From assembly GCA_037893245.1 (NCBI GenBank), contig JBAIAA010000599.1, positions 2,232,001 to 2,296,000 of the forward strand: a stretch of 64,000 bases of DNA, read 5' to 3'. Made by a program: the position numbers and the translations under genes. Under the pieces are notes generated by a model, which saw nothing but the letters and a program-made list of their open reading frames with translations, ran no database searches and had not been told where the DNA came from. The DNA is from Crossaster papposus. Its lineage: Eukaryota > Echinodermata > Asteroidea > Velatida > Solasteridae. Shown here piece by piece: positions 35,149 through 46,458 of this stretch; within the stretch, counting starts at the first letter, position 1, and the number at the start of each line of letters is the position of its first letter.

Positions 35149-35825
35149 TAATAATAATAATAATAATGAGATTTGTAAAGCGCACATATCCACCCTGCAG
35201 GGTGCTCAAGGCGCTGTAGACAACAACAAGTAAAGTAAGTAAGTAAGTAAATTAATCCTTGAAAATTTGTGACATCAAGTAAGTCTTAAGAAGCGATTTG
35301 AACCTAGTTGTACAATGGCATGATCTGAGTTCAAGTGGCAATGAATTCCAAAGTCGAGGAGCTGCAACAGAAAAAGATTTGGTGCCCCATGTTCGTTTAG
35401 CAATTGGTTCCTTGAGAAGTTGCTGGTTACTTGATCTAAGAGTTCTTGCTGGAGAATATTCATGTAGTAGTTCCTTAATGTAGTAGGGAGCCTTGTTGTT
35501 TAGAGCTTTGTGGACCAGAAGCATGAGTTTGAAAACAATCCTTTGGGAGACAGGAAGCCAGTGTAGTTCCTTCAAAATGGGGGTTATGTGACAGTTCCTC
35601 CTAGATAAGGTGATGATGCGGGCAGCAGTATTCTGAAGACGTTGAAGACGGTATATTTGATTCTGAGGGAGTCCGTAGAGTAGTGAATTGCCGTTGTCTA
35701 GTCGTGAAGTCACAAATGCATGGATAATGTGCTCGGTAGCACTTCTATTCAAATACTTGCGAATACGACCAATGTTTCTAATTTGGAATGATGCCAAACG
35801 GACAGTGTTAGCAACGTACCCGGTA
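35149..35825 (-). mobile_element. 5'-truncated LINE (L2/CR1-like) 3' end
   Basis: The minus strand carries the C-terminal 181 codons of a non-LTR reverse transcriptase (35797-35252), a 3' UTR with TGCGCTTTACAAATCTCAT, and a terminal (ATT)n tail read at 35145-35167. Characteristic C-terminal motifs are HAFVTSRLDNGNSLLYGLP, RLQRLQNTAAR, HITPILKELHWLPV and PRLWNSLPLELR. The break near 35825 is the 5' truncation typical of target-primed insertion. Endonuclease and RT catalytic parts are absent. Target duplication not identified. Confidence 0.85.
35252..35797 (-). pseudogene. LINE reverse transcriptase C-terminus
   Basis: A 181-codon open remnant. It starts in the post-palm region (IRKYLNRSATEHIIHAF) and ends with the short basic C-terminal helix and stop (FKSLLKTYLMSQIFKD) seen in L2/CR1-clade ORF2 proteins. 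There are no internal stops, so the insertion is fairly young, but it lacks the catalytic YxDD and has no true start. Confidence 0.8.
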
Positions 35826-36966
35826 CCTTGCTAATTAACTGCCCACCTATGTACATGCATCTGTGTAAATGTGGCTCTACCCAGATTTCAGACAGAGTTT
35901 TTTGTTTGTGTTCCTCATAGCCCAGTTTTATCTTTGCAGATGTTCTTCTCTGAGAGTAAGAGTACCGTACATTGAAAATGTGCTCCAATTAGTATATGTA
36001 CATGCAGGGGCGGAGATTTCTTGTTACATGTGGGGGGGGGGGGTGATTTTTGTCCCAGATTAAACATGCGAGCGCGGAGCGCGAAGCCTTTACGGTGTGG
36101 GGTCCGGGGCCCGCTTAAGGTACCCGTGAAATTTTGCATTCTAGATGCTCTGTAATGCAATCTGAGGCCATTTAGAGGCATAATTGATGAAGGAAAAAGA
36201 AATTAAAAACTTCAGAATTTGAGTTGTAAAATTTGTGCCTTTTGGATTTGTGCAATACTTTTCTAATGTTCATTACAAGTCAGTGCAGTATCAGTTCAAA
36301 AAACATGCAACACAGTAGTCAGCATTATATGTCTTTCAAAATGCATTAATTACACCAGTGCAACAAAAAAAGGAAGTTGAGTTTCCGGTAAAAACGCCCA
36401 AACAAATGATCGGTCGGTTGGGAATTTTGTTTTAATGCGGTACATGTACAGTAGGTACCCGTACAGTATCTCCTGTGCATCAATTCTCATGGTCGGAGGC
36501 TGTTCCACCTATTGCACACGCCGCCGGGCAAAGGGGAAGCCCTCCATTCAATTTGTACAGGGAATTGTGTGTTTTCTATATTTTTTTACAGCAATAACAA
36601 AATGAATACTTTTTTTTTTTGGTGTAAGGTGGGAGATTTTATTACTTTATAAAACAATAACATTTTGAAATATCTCGGTGTAGTGTTGGACAATAATTAA
36701 TTATTTAGTATTTCCACATATACAACAACACTATTCATTCCCCTTTGAGTCCAGAGGGTGCGATAACTAACAGCCACCACTGACCACTCAGAGACAAGAA
36801 ACAAAGCCCGGTGACGTCATGCCGACCGCGAGAATGCAAGTACATTTTGTATTTGCATACATATTCGGAAAAATTGTATTTAATTCCCTCAAAATAAATA
36901 TACAAGTGATTGTATATCTACTATTTTGGAGTATGACAAAATAACGTTTAAAACTTGTTACCAAGG
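35826..36966. other. Spacer with G-run and GC-rich repeat edge
   Basis: No exon is supported. A G13 run lies at 36031-36043 near GCGAGCGCGGAGCGCGAAG (36069-36087), a GC-rich repeat edge. A similar edge on the other strand lies near 47200-47250 (GATCTCCGCCCATG against GGGCGGAGATTTC here). T-rich runs occur near 36585 and 36610. Confidence 0.5.
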
Positions 36967-37302
36967 CTGCATTCCACTTACGCAAACTGTTTGCGCGAAC
37001 GTTCGCCTACGTTTTGAGTTTGCGTTAGTTGAAGTGAAACGATATTTTAAAAACTACGTTTTCAAAATGGCGGCGCCCAGTGACAGTGACATCGTTTGGT
37101 TGGCTGCTTTTTGTCCAACTCATTATTTTTCTTAAAAATATCCCTGTAACTGCTCAAAACAATCCACCATTTATAACGAAAAGTATAAAACGTAAAAAGA
37201 AAAACTGTGAAAAGAACACTGCCGTCTGCTAACCTCTTTAAAATACGTCACTGGCCAATAGCGAACAGCTCGGAATGTCGTTCGCCGTTTTCGCTAGCGT
37301 TA

Positions 37303-37444
37303 AGGCCGGTTCATACTTCACGCGAAAGCGATTGCGATACGAATTTGACGTCACAAAGCTTTTGCGATTTCACATCGCGAAATCTCCTCCCCACGTCACA
37401 AATTCGCGTTCGCGTTTGCTTTCGCGCCGAGTATGAGCCGGCCT
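37303..37444. mobile_element. 142-bp MITE with TTA target duplication
   Basis: The left terminus AGGCCGGTTCATACT and the right terminus AGTATGAGCCGGCCT are near-perfect inverted copies. TTA flanks both ends (37300-37302 and 37445-37447). The interior is rich in TTCGCG/CGCGAA palindromic words (CGCGAAAGCGATTGCGATACG...CGCGTTCGCG). A TTA duplication and short GC-rich termini suit a Harbinger-like source, but that is inference. Confidence 0.85.
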
Positions 37445-37998
37445 TTAGCCAACATAATTGGCGCACATTGCGTTCCACTTAATGGCCCTGTCACACCAGA
37501 GCGTTTTAGGCCAACGCGTGAGAAACGTGTTGTAATTTTGGCAACACGCTGGCAAATGCTGACCAACGCTAGGCCAGCGTTAACAACACGCTGATGAACG
37601 CGTTACTCACACGCTGGGACACGCTGTCACACGCTAAGGAAAACATATTTGTTTTCAACATACGTGGGTCTGTACACACTAATGGGTACATTTGGTGTGA
37701 CACAGATACCCCCAAATAAACTTGCTTTTTTTCTAATGGTTTTTGGTATGTGGTATACTTACCCATCAGAGGATATATTTGTGTAATTTAAAGATAATCG
37801 CACAAGTATCTCTGGAGTTATAAGAAGGTAAAATGTCTTAAGAAATTTATGTTTGTAACATGGACGGACATTCAATAATTATGTTTGAAACGAGGACAGA
37901 CATTCAATTATTGTTTGTAACAAGGACAGACGTGCAATAATAAAGTTATTGTACCGTATATCAGCTTTAATTTCTTGTATTCTTTTTGTGCAGGGGTG

Positions 37999-38030
<32 letters not shown>

Positions 38031-38841
38031 GCTCCGACAACAATAGTACTACATGTAATAAAAAAGGTACAAATCTGTAGGGCCTGATCCCCCCTCCTGT
38101 TATGGCCTCAAAATTAGCTTCAGTACAGTAAAATACGGTTTATTAGAATAACCATTGCTAAATTAATTTTGCTTCCAACAGTTCATTAAAAATTCATTGA
38201 CAATTTATTTTAAAATTCATTGACAATTTATTTTAAAATTCATTAAATAATTAGGCCAAACAAAAACAATGGTGTGTCTACGGTAACCCGACCTACATGT
38301 ACCTGGATTTTTGGTCGCAAAATTGCGGACATAAAACTTGTTTTTGCCGTTTTGCTAGTTGATAGTTTTAATTATTTGCTACAAACATAATCATTTTCCA
38401 CACTTAAAACTTGACTAGATTGGGGAAAAAAAGACAAAATAAAATGATTTCCCTACCTACATGTACTTGGATTTTTTTCAAGCTGTTACCGTAAACACAC
38501 CATTTATTTTGTTTGGTCTTACAAGGTATTTTAAGCAGTAATAAAAAGAGGTAATAAATAAAAACAAATATCTTAACTGGTTTTTGCCAAAAACAGCAAC
38601 AATTGGGCATGCACACCTGGCTGACACTCTGAACCACATTTTTGCTGATAAGATAAGAATTCATCTAACCTTGCGAACAGCTGATGTCGACATTTGTGAG
38701 ATCAACATTTAACTAACTTGAAATACAGGTGACACTAACAGTTAACACTAATTAACAATCCAAAACTAGGGCTGTGCACGCAAGTGCATCGGTACCTGAG
38801 TACCCGACCGTTGATGTCTGGAACCGGTTCTGGTGTAACAA

Positions 38842-38965
38842 TCTCACTTATCCGGTGTGCTAATTTCTGCAATTATTTGCCGCGCTAATTTCTGCAATTA
38901 TCCGCCGCATGCGTGTTGAAGCAAAATTTTCCCGCCGGAGAAGTTATCACACCGGATAAGTGAGA
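38842..38965. mobile_element. 124-bp MITE with TCTCACTTATCCGGTGTG termini
   Basis: TCTCACTTATCCGGTGTG at 38842-38859 and its exact inverted copy at 38948-38965 bound a small element. A 25-bp direct repeat (GCTAATTTCTGCAATTATTTG / ...ATCCG) lies in the interior. It sits inside the 8.9-kb transposon, left of the transposase gene's 3' end. Target duplication is unclear. Confidence 0.8.
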
Positions 38966-39398
38966 CCGTTACCGGATTATAGAATCGATTACTCGTAACC
39001 AAATTCACAATTTGTTTACAAACGTGGATATTTCCCAGACAATAAAAAAAGGAAAGTTTTGGATGACATTTATATAGAATTTTCAATTGAAAACCAGGCT
39101 ACATGAAAAAAACAAAAAAGATTTCATACTGATGCTGGCAAAAAAAAAAATACACTGCAACTCAGTGTACACTTGTATCTTGCCATATGACCTTTATGAA
39201 AAATTTAGGCTGTTTTTTTGTTGTTTTTTTTCAATCTAGTACGTGATTCTTGTATGTACCCGTAAATGCACAGCCCTAATTAAAACATTTGTCTTAACAT
39301 TTACAGGGTCTACTAGCACCAATAATAACAAAGATTACTTCCATGTATCTTTTCTCATTTGTTATGATGGTAAAACAATTACACAGTGAAAAGTTTGT

Positions 39399-42300
39399 TC
39401 AAGGCTCATTGCCATGTGCAAATTTAAAAAGCCCACGCGAACCAATCAAATTTGGCGGTGAAATCTGTTTGATGACATCTTTGCATTCGTACCAAACGGA
39501 GTCAGGTGGGTCAGGCCACCGCCACATGTCTCTCCCAGCCTTGAGCATAACTGAAACTTTGTAGTCACGACCGACAATGTCATCAATGACACCAGGATAT
39601 GTTACTCCATCATAATTGACACTGCACCAATCGCCTATCTGAAGGAGTGCTGTAGCGTGTCCCGTTGTGTCAGACTCTTCCAGTATTTCTTGGATTTCAC
39701 CCATAATGGCATCTAGGTTGTCATTCAGGTCTTCTTTAAGAGAAAAGGTAAAAGGACATAATTATCAATGTGCCCTCTGTTTTATATTCAAATGTGCCCG
39801 GTGGTTTGCGCATCGTGTTTTACATAAAATTGGTTAAGATGTGACATCAGAGGTCACATAATTCAAAGGCGATCTGACCTGCGACGTCACTCCTCAATCA
39901 AATTTTATGCAAAACACGATGTGTGCGCACTGCGTATACCGCCGGGCCCATTTGAATATATAGGTGTAAACAGAGGGAACATCGTCTATACATTGGACAA
40001 ATGTCTTACTTGAGTGAAGAAGTCAATCAATCAATCAATGGGTAGATGGGACTCATCAACACTACATATTTGTTGGAGACTTTATGCATTGCAGGTATCT
40101 CAGTTTAGCAACAGTACGTTAATCATAATGGAGCATACCACAACTATATTAACATACCATGTGCTTTGTCCTCGCTTGACGAATCACGTGCTTTGTCCTC
40201 GCTTGACGCATCCTCGGTCACTGATTTTTCCTCTACAAAGTAGCAAACAGTAAACGCTTACCAGAAAAAAAATGAAACGTATGACACTGATCCACAGATT
40301 GCTATTACAGTCCTGGGTGGATTAGCCTCTAACCCTAACCCTCCTCAATCCTCCGGCGGTTTTGGAGGATTGAGAATGAAAGGCTGTAGTGCCCAGCATG
40401 GTTTATGTTCAGTCACGCAGAATCGCGCCCTGCATTATGCTCGATATCATCTGCACTAGCTGCTTCTGAATGTCATCGACACTGCCACAACCCATACAGT
40501 GATAGGTGGAGGATTTTGAAGGAATGAGGCAATGGCCACCCCTCCACTGAAATTTTTTTTAAAATAACTGACGATTTTGGAGGATTGAGGATGGTTTCTT
40601 GCAAATTTAAGGCTCAATTTTCAAAAATTTCGGAGGCTTTACCTTCAAGTTCTATCTCTTCTGTCTCGGACAACTCTTCATCATTAGTTAGACATCCTGT
40701 CATATCTACAACAATTTGAAAACCAAGTTGAAATACATTTATCTATAAATATTTCTTTCACAAAAGAAAATACACAAACGAAGAAAAAACAACATGTAAA
40801 ATCAAGGTACAATTTTCAACAAACCTGCATGTTCCGTCTTCTGCGCCTTTTTCCCAGGTTTTTTTAGTCTCCTCTTCACCCAGCTGCTTACATAGGCAGA
40901 GTTGATGCAAGAAGATACTGCCGTCTCTTTCCCTTGTGATCCTTCACAGCTGTCACAGAAGCAGGAAAGTCTTCGAGTATTCAGTTGTGATGCACCCAGT
41001 CCAACAACAGCATGCAGCTTTCTAGTGCCTTGCAGCGTGGTGACATTCGTTCTCTCTGGTCTGTCTCTTCTGATATCCTGTTTTTCGACTAGCAAGAACT
41101 TTCTTCTTGTGTGATGGCAGTTTCCATCTTCATCGATACTTCCCCTGGCCAATTTTGTAGTACACAGCCGATAGAAAGACCCAGTGTCATTTATCACCAC
41201 ACCATCTCCTGACTTGACTGATCTTGTGACACTGCTCTTCACTACTCCCCCCTCCCCATCACATGGGTTTTTCCCGTGCCTGCTTCCGAAGAAATGGCGC
41301 TCTACGGATCCCAATGAAGTGTCTTCAGCAAAGCATGAGATGTCCATAAACGGGGTTCTACTTTTGTATTGTGAGCTGCATCCGTCAGACCATTGGATGA
41401 GTCTTGACACGTCTAGCCCTCGCTGGTTCTTGAGGTACCATACCGCAACTGTTAGAAAATGATTGACGGCATGTGCATCGTGTATTAGATCATCCGTGAT
41501 TATGTCAATCGCTTCCCTTACTGCATCATCTTTATCGCACGTGTTAGACTTGTAAAACGATACCATGGGGTGGAGGGTTATTTGTGTCTGGGTCCAATGT
41601 GCACTTTGGACTTCCCTCTGTTGGTTGCATGTGAAGTTTTCTGCGAAGTCCATGACCAAAATGACAGACTTTGCAGGAGGATTCCGAATGATGGATGAAA
41701 ACTGACTTTGCTGCCACCTGGCCTGAAAGAGGTGTGCTGAGAAAGTCTCCAGCTCACTTTCAAGCTCCAACAATAAATCCTGTAGGGTGCCACTTACTCT
41801 CAAAATGCTCTTTTTCGGCTTACCCTTGTACAACGCAGTTCCCCACTTTCGCCAAGTCACATCACTGTCTCGTGCAAGATCAAGCACCGGCTTAAGAAAT
41901 AAGCCCACATTCTGCACACCGCAGTTTCTGCATTTTCTGTCGATGCACTTTAGATCCCCATATGTGTGAGATTTATCACAGATGGTAAGATCTGAAGCAT
42001 GGTATCTATCCTTTACCTTGCATCTCTGCTCGTGAGATGATGCACACTTGTTGATTTCCTTAATCTTCAAGTCAACGTTCTCGCAATATTCGCACAGACA
42101 TTGGATCCACTTTGCTTTACTTTGAACAACGACGTTCCTTGGGCGAAGAGCAGCAAATTTTGACTGCGACAAATTAACTGTTGGATGTGTTGTTTTGAAG
42201 TTCTTGAATGTTTCTTCTAAAGTCCTCTGGAGGACGTGTTTCGGCGTTGACTGTTTTGACACAGTTTTCTTATTAGGGAGCTCAGTTGACACGTCGGGTC

Positions 42301-43234
42301 TTGTGTAGAATTCTTTAACAGTTGTTTTGGTGTCTTCTTTCACTGCATCGGAGCGGGTACCAACTTCCTTGAGATATTGCATGCTTATGTACTTCTTCAA
42401 ATACTTCCTCTCAAAGCCAAACATCCTACAAATCTTGGCTTTTGTACCATGTCTGGATTGTTTTAAGTTTACTCCCAACTGGTGGACAAAGCTGCGTCGT
42501 TGCCTTCTACTGAATGCCCTACATGCGTTTCTTACAGGTGTCAATATTTCTTCAACTTCCCTTGCTTCTTTGGCTTTCAATACAGTTTGTAAGTGAATTC
42601 CTCTATGTTCCAAAGCAACCCTTTTGTTGGGGCTTGCCGTTGTGATTAACCCTTGAACTACTGTTGCATATTTGTCCGATGTTTGGGGTATTTTGGATTT
42701 GCATCTGAAGAGGGCTTGTCTTCTTGCTGCTTCGGAACAGAATGGCTCTGAAGTACATGCACATGTTGGTGTCTTTTCCAGGTTTTCTCGCTTTTCCTGC
42801 TTCCTCTTTTTGTCTTTTTCTTTTATTCGGCGTTTCTTTTGGGTTGTCAACTTACTTCTTTGTTCTCGTTTTTTAATTTTCCAGTAGTCCCTCCGTTTCA
42901 CTTGTTTCTGCTTTTGGGTGAGAACTTGGGCTCTTGTCACTCGGTTTTGCTGGTGCATAGGTCTGCTTGCAGCTTCTTTCTTCATTTTTCTTGCTTTTTG
43001 CATTCTCAGTTTCGACATGTCATTGTATCGGGCTCTGGTCTCAGCTGACATTTGTTTTCGGAAATCCCTAAGGCGCTGTGTTTCTTTGGCTCGAAATTCC
43101 AGGTATTTTGAGGTTTTTTTTTGTTTCATTATCTGCAGCCACTTCCTAACAGCTGAAGATGCAGCTTCATATTTTGTCCGCCTACCGGTACATACAGGCT
43201 CCCCATCCTCCCTATGGCTTCTGAGTTTTACCAT
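39399..43234 (-). CDS. DDE-type transposase-like protein, 4 exons, 960 residues
   Basis: Exons 43234-40825, 40705-40643, 40232-40158 and 39733-39399 have AG acceptors (gtag, gtag, aaag) and GT donors (GTTTGT, GTAAAG, GTATGT), matching phases (leftover 1 at each join) and no internal stop. Exon 1 encodes a basic Lys/Arg-rich coiled region (residues 40-155), a Cys/His-rich zone (about 379-438) and an RNase H-like core. The core has D529 in VMDFAENF, D617 in WSDGCSSQYK and E661 in CDGEGGVVK after HFFGSRHGKNP. Exons 2-3 add an acidic linker (EELSETEEIE and two SSEDKA copies). Exon 4 adds a Tudor/SH3-like domain (IGDWCSVNYDGVTYPGVI...KISPP-like end). The order matches a family of uncharacterised transposase-like proteins in invertebrates whose superfamily name I cannot assign. 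An intact frame over spliced exons argues for recent activity or selection. Confidence 0.8.
39773..39977. mobile_element. 205-bp foldback MITE inside intron 3 of the transposase gene
   Basis: The left arm CCCTCTGTTTTATATTCAAATG...GCCCGG...GCGCATCGTGTTTTACATAAAATT is mirrored by AATTTTATGCAAAACACGATGTGTGCGC...CCGGGC...CATTTGAATAT...ACAGAGGG. The arms take up most of the element. It lies fully within the predicted intron between exons 3 and 4, so it does not disturb the frame. Confidence 0.8.
40344..40374. repeat. Perfect hairpin in intron
   Basis: CTCAATCCTCC (40344-40354) and GGAGGATTGAG (40364-40374) pair exactly around a nine-base loop, inside intron 2 of the transposase gene. A single GGAGGATTGAGG recurs near 40577. 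Function unknown. Confidence 0.7.
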
Positions 43235-43350
43235 ATTTTACCCTTCAAATAAAAACAAATTACAAAAATCACAATAGGCCTATATAAAAATATTTTTTTA
43301 ATTTTAATTGGCCTCATGAGAGTAAAAATGGAATTGCAAACATTCCTCAC

Positions 43351-43382
<32 letters not shown>

Positions 43383-43570
43383 ACAAAAATAAATAAATAA
43401 TAATCATTGAAACTATTCATTAAAAATACAAAGTAGTTTGACAAAAAAATTATTCTGGTGAAAAAAAAGGAACATTTTAAATATTTGGACATGATGTGGC
43501 TATAGTCCGAGGCAAACCTTTTCATAAAACTGCAATAAAAAAACCAATAAAAACAATAAAAAATAAAAAA

Positions 43571-44285
43571 AATCCATCAGAATTTACCCTCAAAAACGGC
43601 CCCAAAATTTACTAGACACACCACTGGAGATACAAATAAATAGTCATCGATGATTGAAATCATGGTACTGAGTTTAAATGAAGATCGTAAGTAGACTTAA
43701 GCGAATTTTCAGTTGAATTCTCCCTGCCGAGTGCCAGTTTTTGACCGTTAATTTTGCAATATAAAATGAGACGAGTATAAACCTTGCTCACAGTTAGCGC
43801 GCGCAGTAAGTAAACGTTACGAAAACGAGATTTGATTGTACCAAAACTGCTTTTGAGATCGAGTGTGGACAAAATCGTTTGCACGTGATGAATGATATGT
43901 CGCGCATGCATGAAGAATATCGTACACTGGTTCCCGTCAGAATCGGTACGGTCAACATTAATAATGAAGTGAACCAATGTCGGATGCAATCACGAGGCAA
44001 CGATTTTTCCACACTCGATCTCGAAAACAGTTTTGATGCAACCAAATCCCGTTTTCGTAACGTTTACTCACTGCGTGCGCGCTAACTGTGATAGAGGTTT
44101 ACAGTCATTGAAAAATTAACGGTCATTGAAACGGCAGAGAGCTCTCAAAATTGAACTGGAAATTTCACTTTTCGTGAAGATCGTAAAGTTCTAGTAGTAC
44201 CATGATTTTAATTATCGATGAATATTTGTATCACAGGTGGTGTGTCTATTTTTATGGCCGTTGTTAGGGTGAAATCTGATTGGTT
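43571..44285. mobile_element. 715-bp foldback element
   Basis: Long inverted arms of nearly 300 bp each enclose a short centre. The left arm has ATCAGAATTTACCCT, CAAAAACGGCC, TAGACACACCACTGG and ATCATGGTACT. The right arm has the complements in mirrored order ending AGGGTGAAATCTGAT. Inner arm words such as GTAAACGTTACGAAAACG and CGTTTTCGTAACGTTTAC match too. No coding capacity. It is nested in the 8.9-kb transposon, upstream of the transposase ATG. Confidence 0.85.
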
Positions 44286-45424
44286 TTTCGGTAGCGCAAC
44301 ACGACGTCGACCGGGGCGATAGCACCACCACCATTGGTTCCCAACACATTTTGTCCAAGTTACGAACATTATGCTTTCATTCCGTCCTGTTTACGAACGC
44401 AGCTCGCAGGTACGTGTGTGTGTGTCCGTCAATAATCAATATAGGGTCACCAACGAACATTTCGTAACAAAACTTTATCGTAAAAACTCAGCATATTTCT
44501 AAAACAAAAAGTAGACATCGCAATCTGGTCATCCGAGAGAAAATACAGATTTTATTGCGTATTGTGGACATGCCAATATTTAGGTTCGTAACGTTTTTTT
44601 ACGTTCGTAAACTTACCTGAATTCCTTGACGTGCTGGACTGACAAAAACACGTAATCCTAAAAGTTTCCTACACGCACGAATGAACTCACAATAGACTGG
44701 TACCCTGTTTATATCACACGTCTTCTGGCAAATGCGATTTACACTTTAGGTGTTTGGCGCGAAATGTGGAAACTGGCGGGAGATTTTGGTGTGTTACGAA
44801 CTTAATAAAAATTGACGGAATTCATCCCTAAAATATTATTTTGTATTTTTTTAAAACTAAAACAAGATGATTCTCAAAAAAGTCGGGTATATTATTTAAT
44901 GTCAGTTAAGTGCTAGTTTGAAATTCCATTACGGCAATTGTCCGACTTTATAATATTTTCGTCTGAAAAAAAAAACGTTCGTAACGTTCTGGACGGATGC
45001 CGTTACGAACCTAACTTCTAAATAAAATATTCCCAATTGTTACTTAATTTTCTTTCCCATAAAGTATAAAAGTACACAGATGTCGGGTATCACATTTTCT
45101 ACACATTTCCCGAGTGTTCTTAAATTTTGGGAGCTGTTGTCTTCTTTTTTTTACCCCTTAAAGTTTGTTAGCACGGAAGTGTCACACTGCGGCACAACTT
45201 TTTTACTGGACATTTCTCATAAATTTCCTTAAATAAAACTCAAACAAAACCAGAGATGGTCAAAAGTGTTTGTTTTATTTAATGACAAATTAACAACAAC
45301 ATTAATCACATTTGTGGCTTTAAATCTCAGTCCTGCGGAAAATAACATGACTTTTTACTTGGCTATGCATGACAACATTACAATGGGTTCGTTAGCATGG
45401 AGAGACCCACCTACAATTTCCAGC

Positions 45425-46330
45425 GTTTGTCGGCGTGTGACTGCACACGCTGGCGGCGCGTTGGAGGTTCGTTACTTACGCGTCGAACACGCTAGACGAT
45501 CGTTATAAACCCGCTACTCACACGCTGGCGTACGCTGGCGTACGCTGGCGACACGCTGGTTATGGCCCTGTCACACCAGAACGTTTTAGGCCAATGCATG
45601 AGTAGCGCGTTAAAAATAGTTGATACGCTGAACTTTCACAGAAAAAAATCAGCGTGTTCTTACAGGTTGATAACGGGTACATAGCGTATGCCAGCGCGTG
45701 AGTAGCGTGTGAGGAACGCGCTCAGCGTCTGAGGAACGCACCACTGATTTATAGTAAAAATACGACAGCAGGTCGCCAGCGTGTGAGTAGTGGGTTGGTA
45801 ACGATCGTCCAGCGCGTTCGACGCGTGAGTAACGACCTTCCTGCGCGCCGCCAGCGTGTGCAGTCACACGCTGGCAAACGCTGAAAATTTTAGGTATGTT
45901 GAAAAATTTATTTTTGCCTCAGCGTGTGACAGCGTGTTCCAGCCTGTGGGTAACGCGCTCAGCGTGTTGCGAACTCTGGCCTAGCGTTGGTCAATGTTTA
46001 CCCGCGTGTTGCCGAAATTCCAACATGTTACTCACGCGTTGGCCTAAAACGTTCTGGTGTGACAGGGCCATTACTGTAGTAGCGCGTCGGTTTTTATACA
46101 ACTAATCATGTGGTCGTTGCAGTACGCTGGCATGCGTTGGAACGCGCTACTCACGTGCTGGGCAGTCGTTCATCAGTCGTCGAGCGCGTTACTAACGCGT
46201 TACTCACGCGCTGGCGAACTCTATGAACCCGTTACCAACGCGTTATGGACACGCTGAAATCACGGTTTCACTTGACTTTTTCTGTGGAAGTTCAGCGTTT
46301 GCCAGGGTATCAACTATTTTTAACGCGCTA
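45425..46330. repeat. CACACGCTGG/AACGCGTTACTCA subterminal repeat zone
   Basis: Words of the forms CACACGCTGG, CGCGCTACTCAC, AACGCGTT and their complements recur dozens of times, both in the right end of the 8.9-kb transposon and in the nested MITE. A smaller set lies at 37520-37640 by the left terminus. Such arrays often serve as transposase binding sites, which here is inference. Confidence 0.8.
45563..46070. mobile_element. 508-bp MITE of the same family as the 8.9-kb transposon
   Basis: TGGCCCTGTCACACCAGAAC at the left and its inverted copy at the right end the element, with TTA on both sides (45560-45562 and 46071-46073). The right end, read inward, matches the left end of the large transposon at 37483-37640 (GGCAACACGC, GACCAACGCTAGGCCAG, CACGCTGTCACACGCT). 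The left end matches the large transposon's right end read inward (GAGTAGCGCGTTAAAAATAG, CTGAACTT.CACAGAAAAA). It is thus a non-autonomous copy inserted in opposite orientation within the subterminal repeats of its relative. Confidence 0.88.
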
Positions 46331-46458
46331 CTCACACGTTGGCCTAAAACGTTCTGGTGTGACAGGGCCATCGGCGAACAACGCTAACGTTGACCAACGT
46401 TGGCAACGTTCGCGTGAGTGGAACGCATCCCATCTTTCCTCGATACCCGTACCCAGGC

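Larger units (their letters stand above)
37483..46370. mobile_element. 8.9-kb DNA transposon carrying an intact DDE-type transposase gene
   Basis: The left terminus TGGCCCTGTCACACCAGA (from 37483, continuing GCGTTTTAGGCCAACGCGTGAG) is matched by its inverted copy ending at 46370, with two or three differences over about 40 bp. Both ends run into subterminal repeats of CACACGCTGG and AACGCGTTACTCA words (37520-37640 and 45425-46330). Inside lies a complete four-exon minus-strand gene of transposase type (39399-43234). A 508-bp MITE nested in the right end has both termini homologous to this interval's two ends. The flanking triplets are TAA and TCG, which do not match, so the insertion boundary needs confirming. 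Several other elements have landed inside. Confidence 0.7.

Noticed and set aside
40902-43277. Plus-strand frames opposite the transposase gene
   Set aside because: Antisense shadows of a long real exon; no supporting motifs.
37483-46370. Calling the large transposon a confirmed Harbinger or Zator member
   Set aside because: A TTA duplication alone is not diagnostic and the transposase motifs do not let me name a superfamily.
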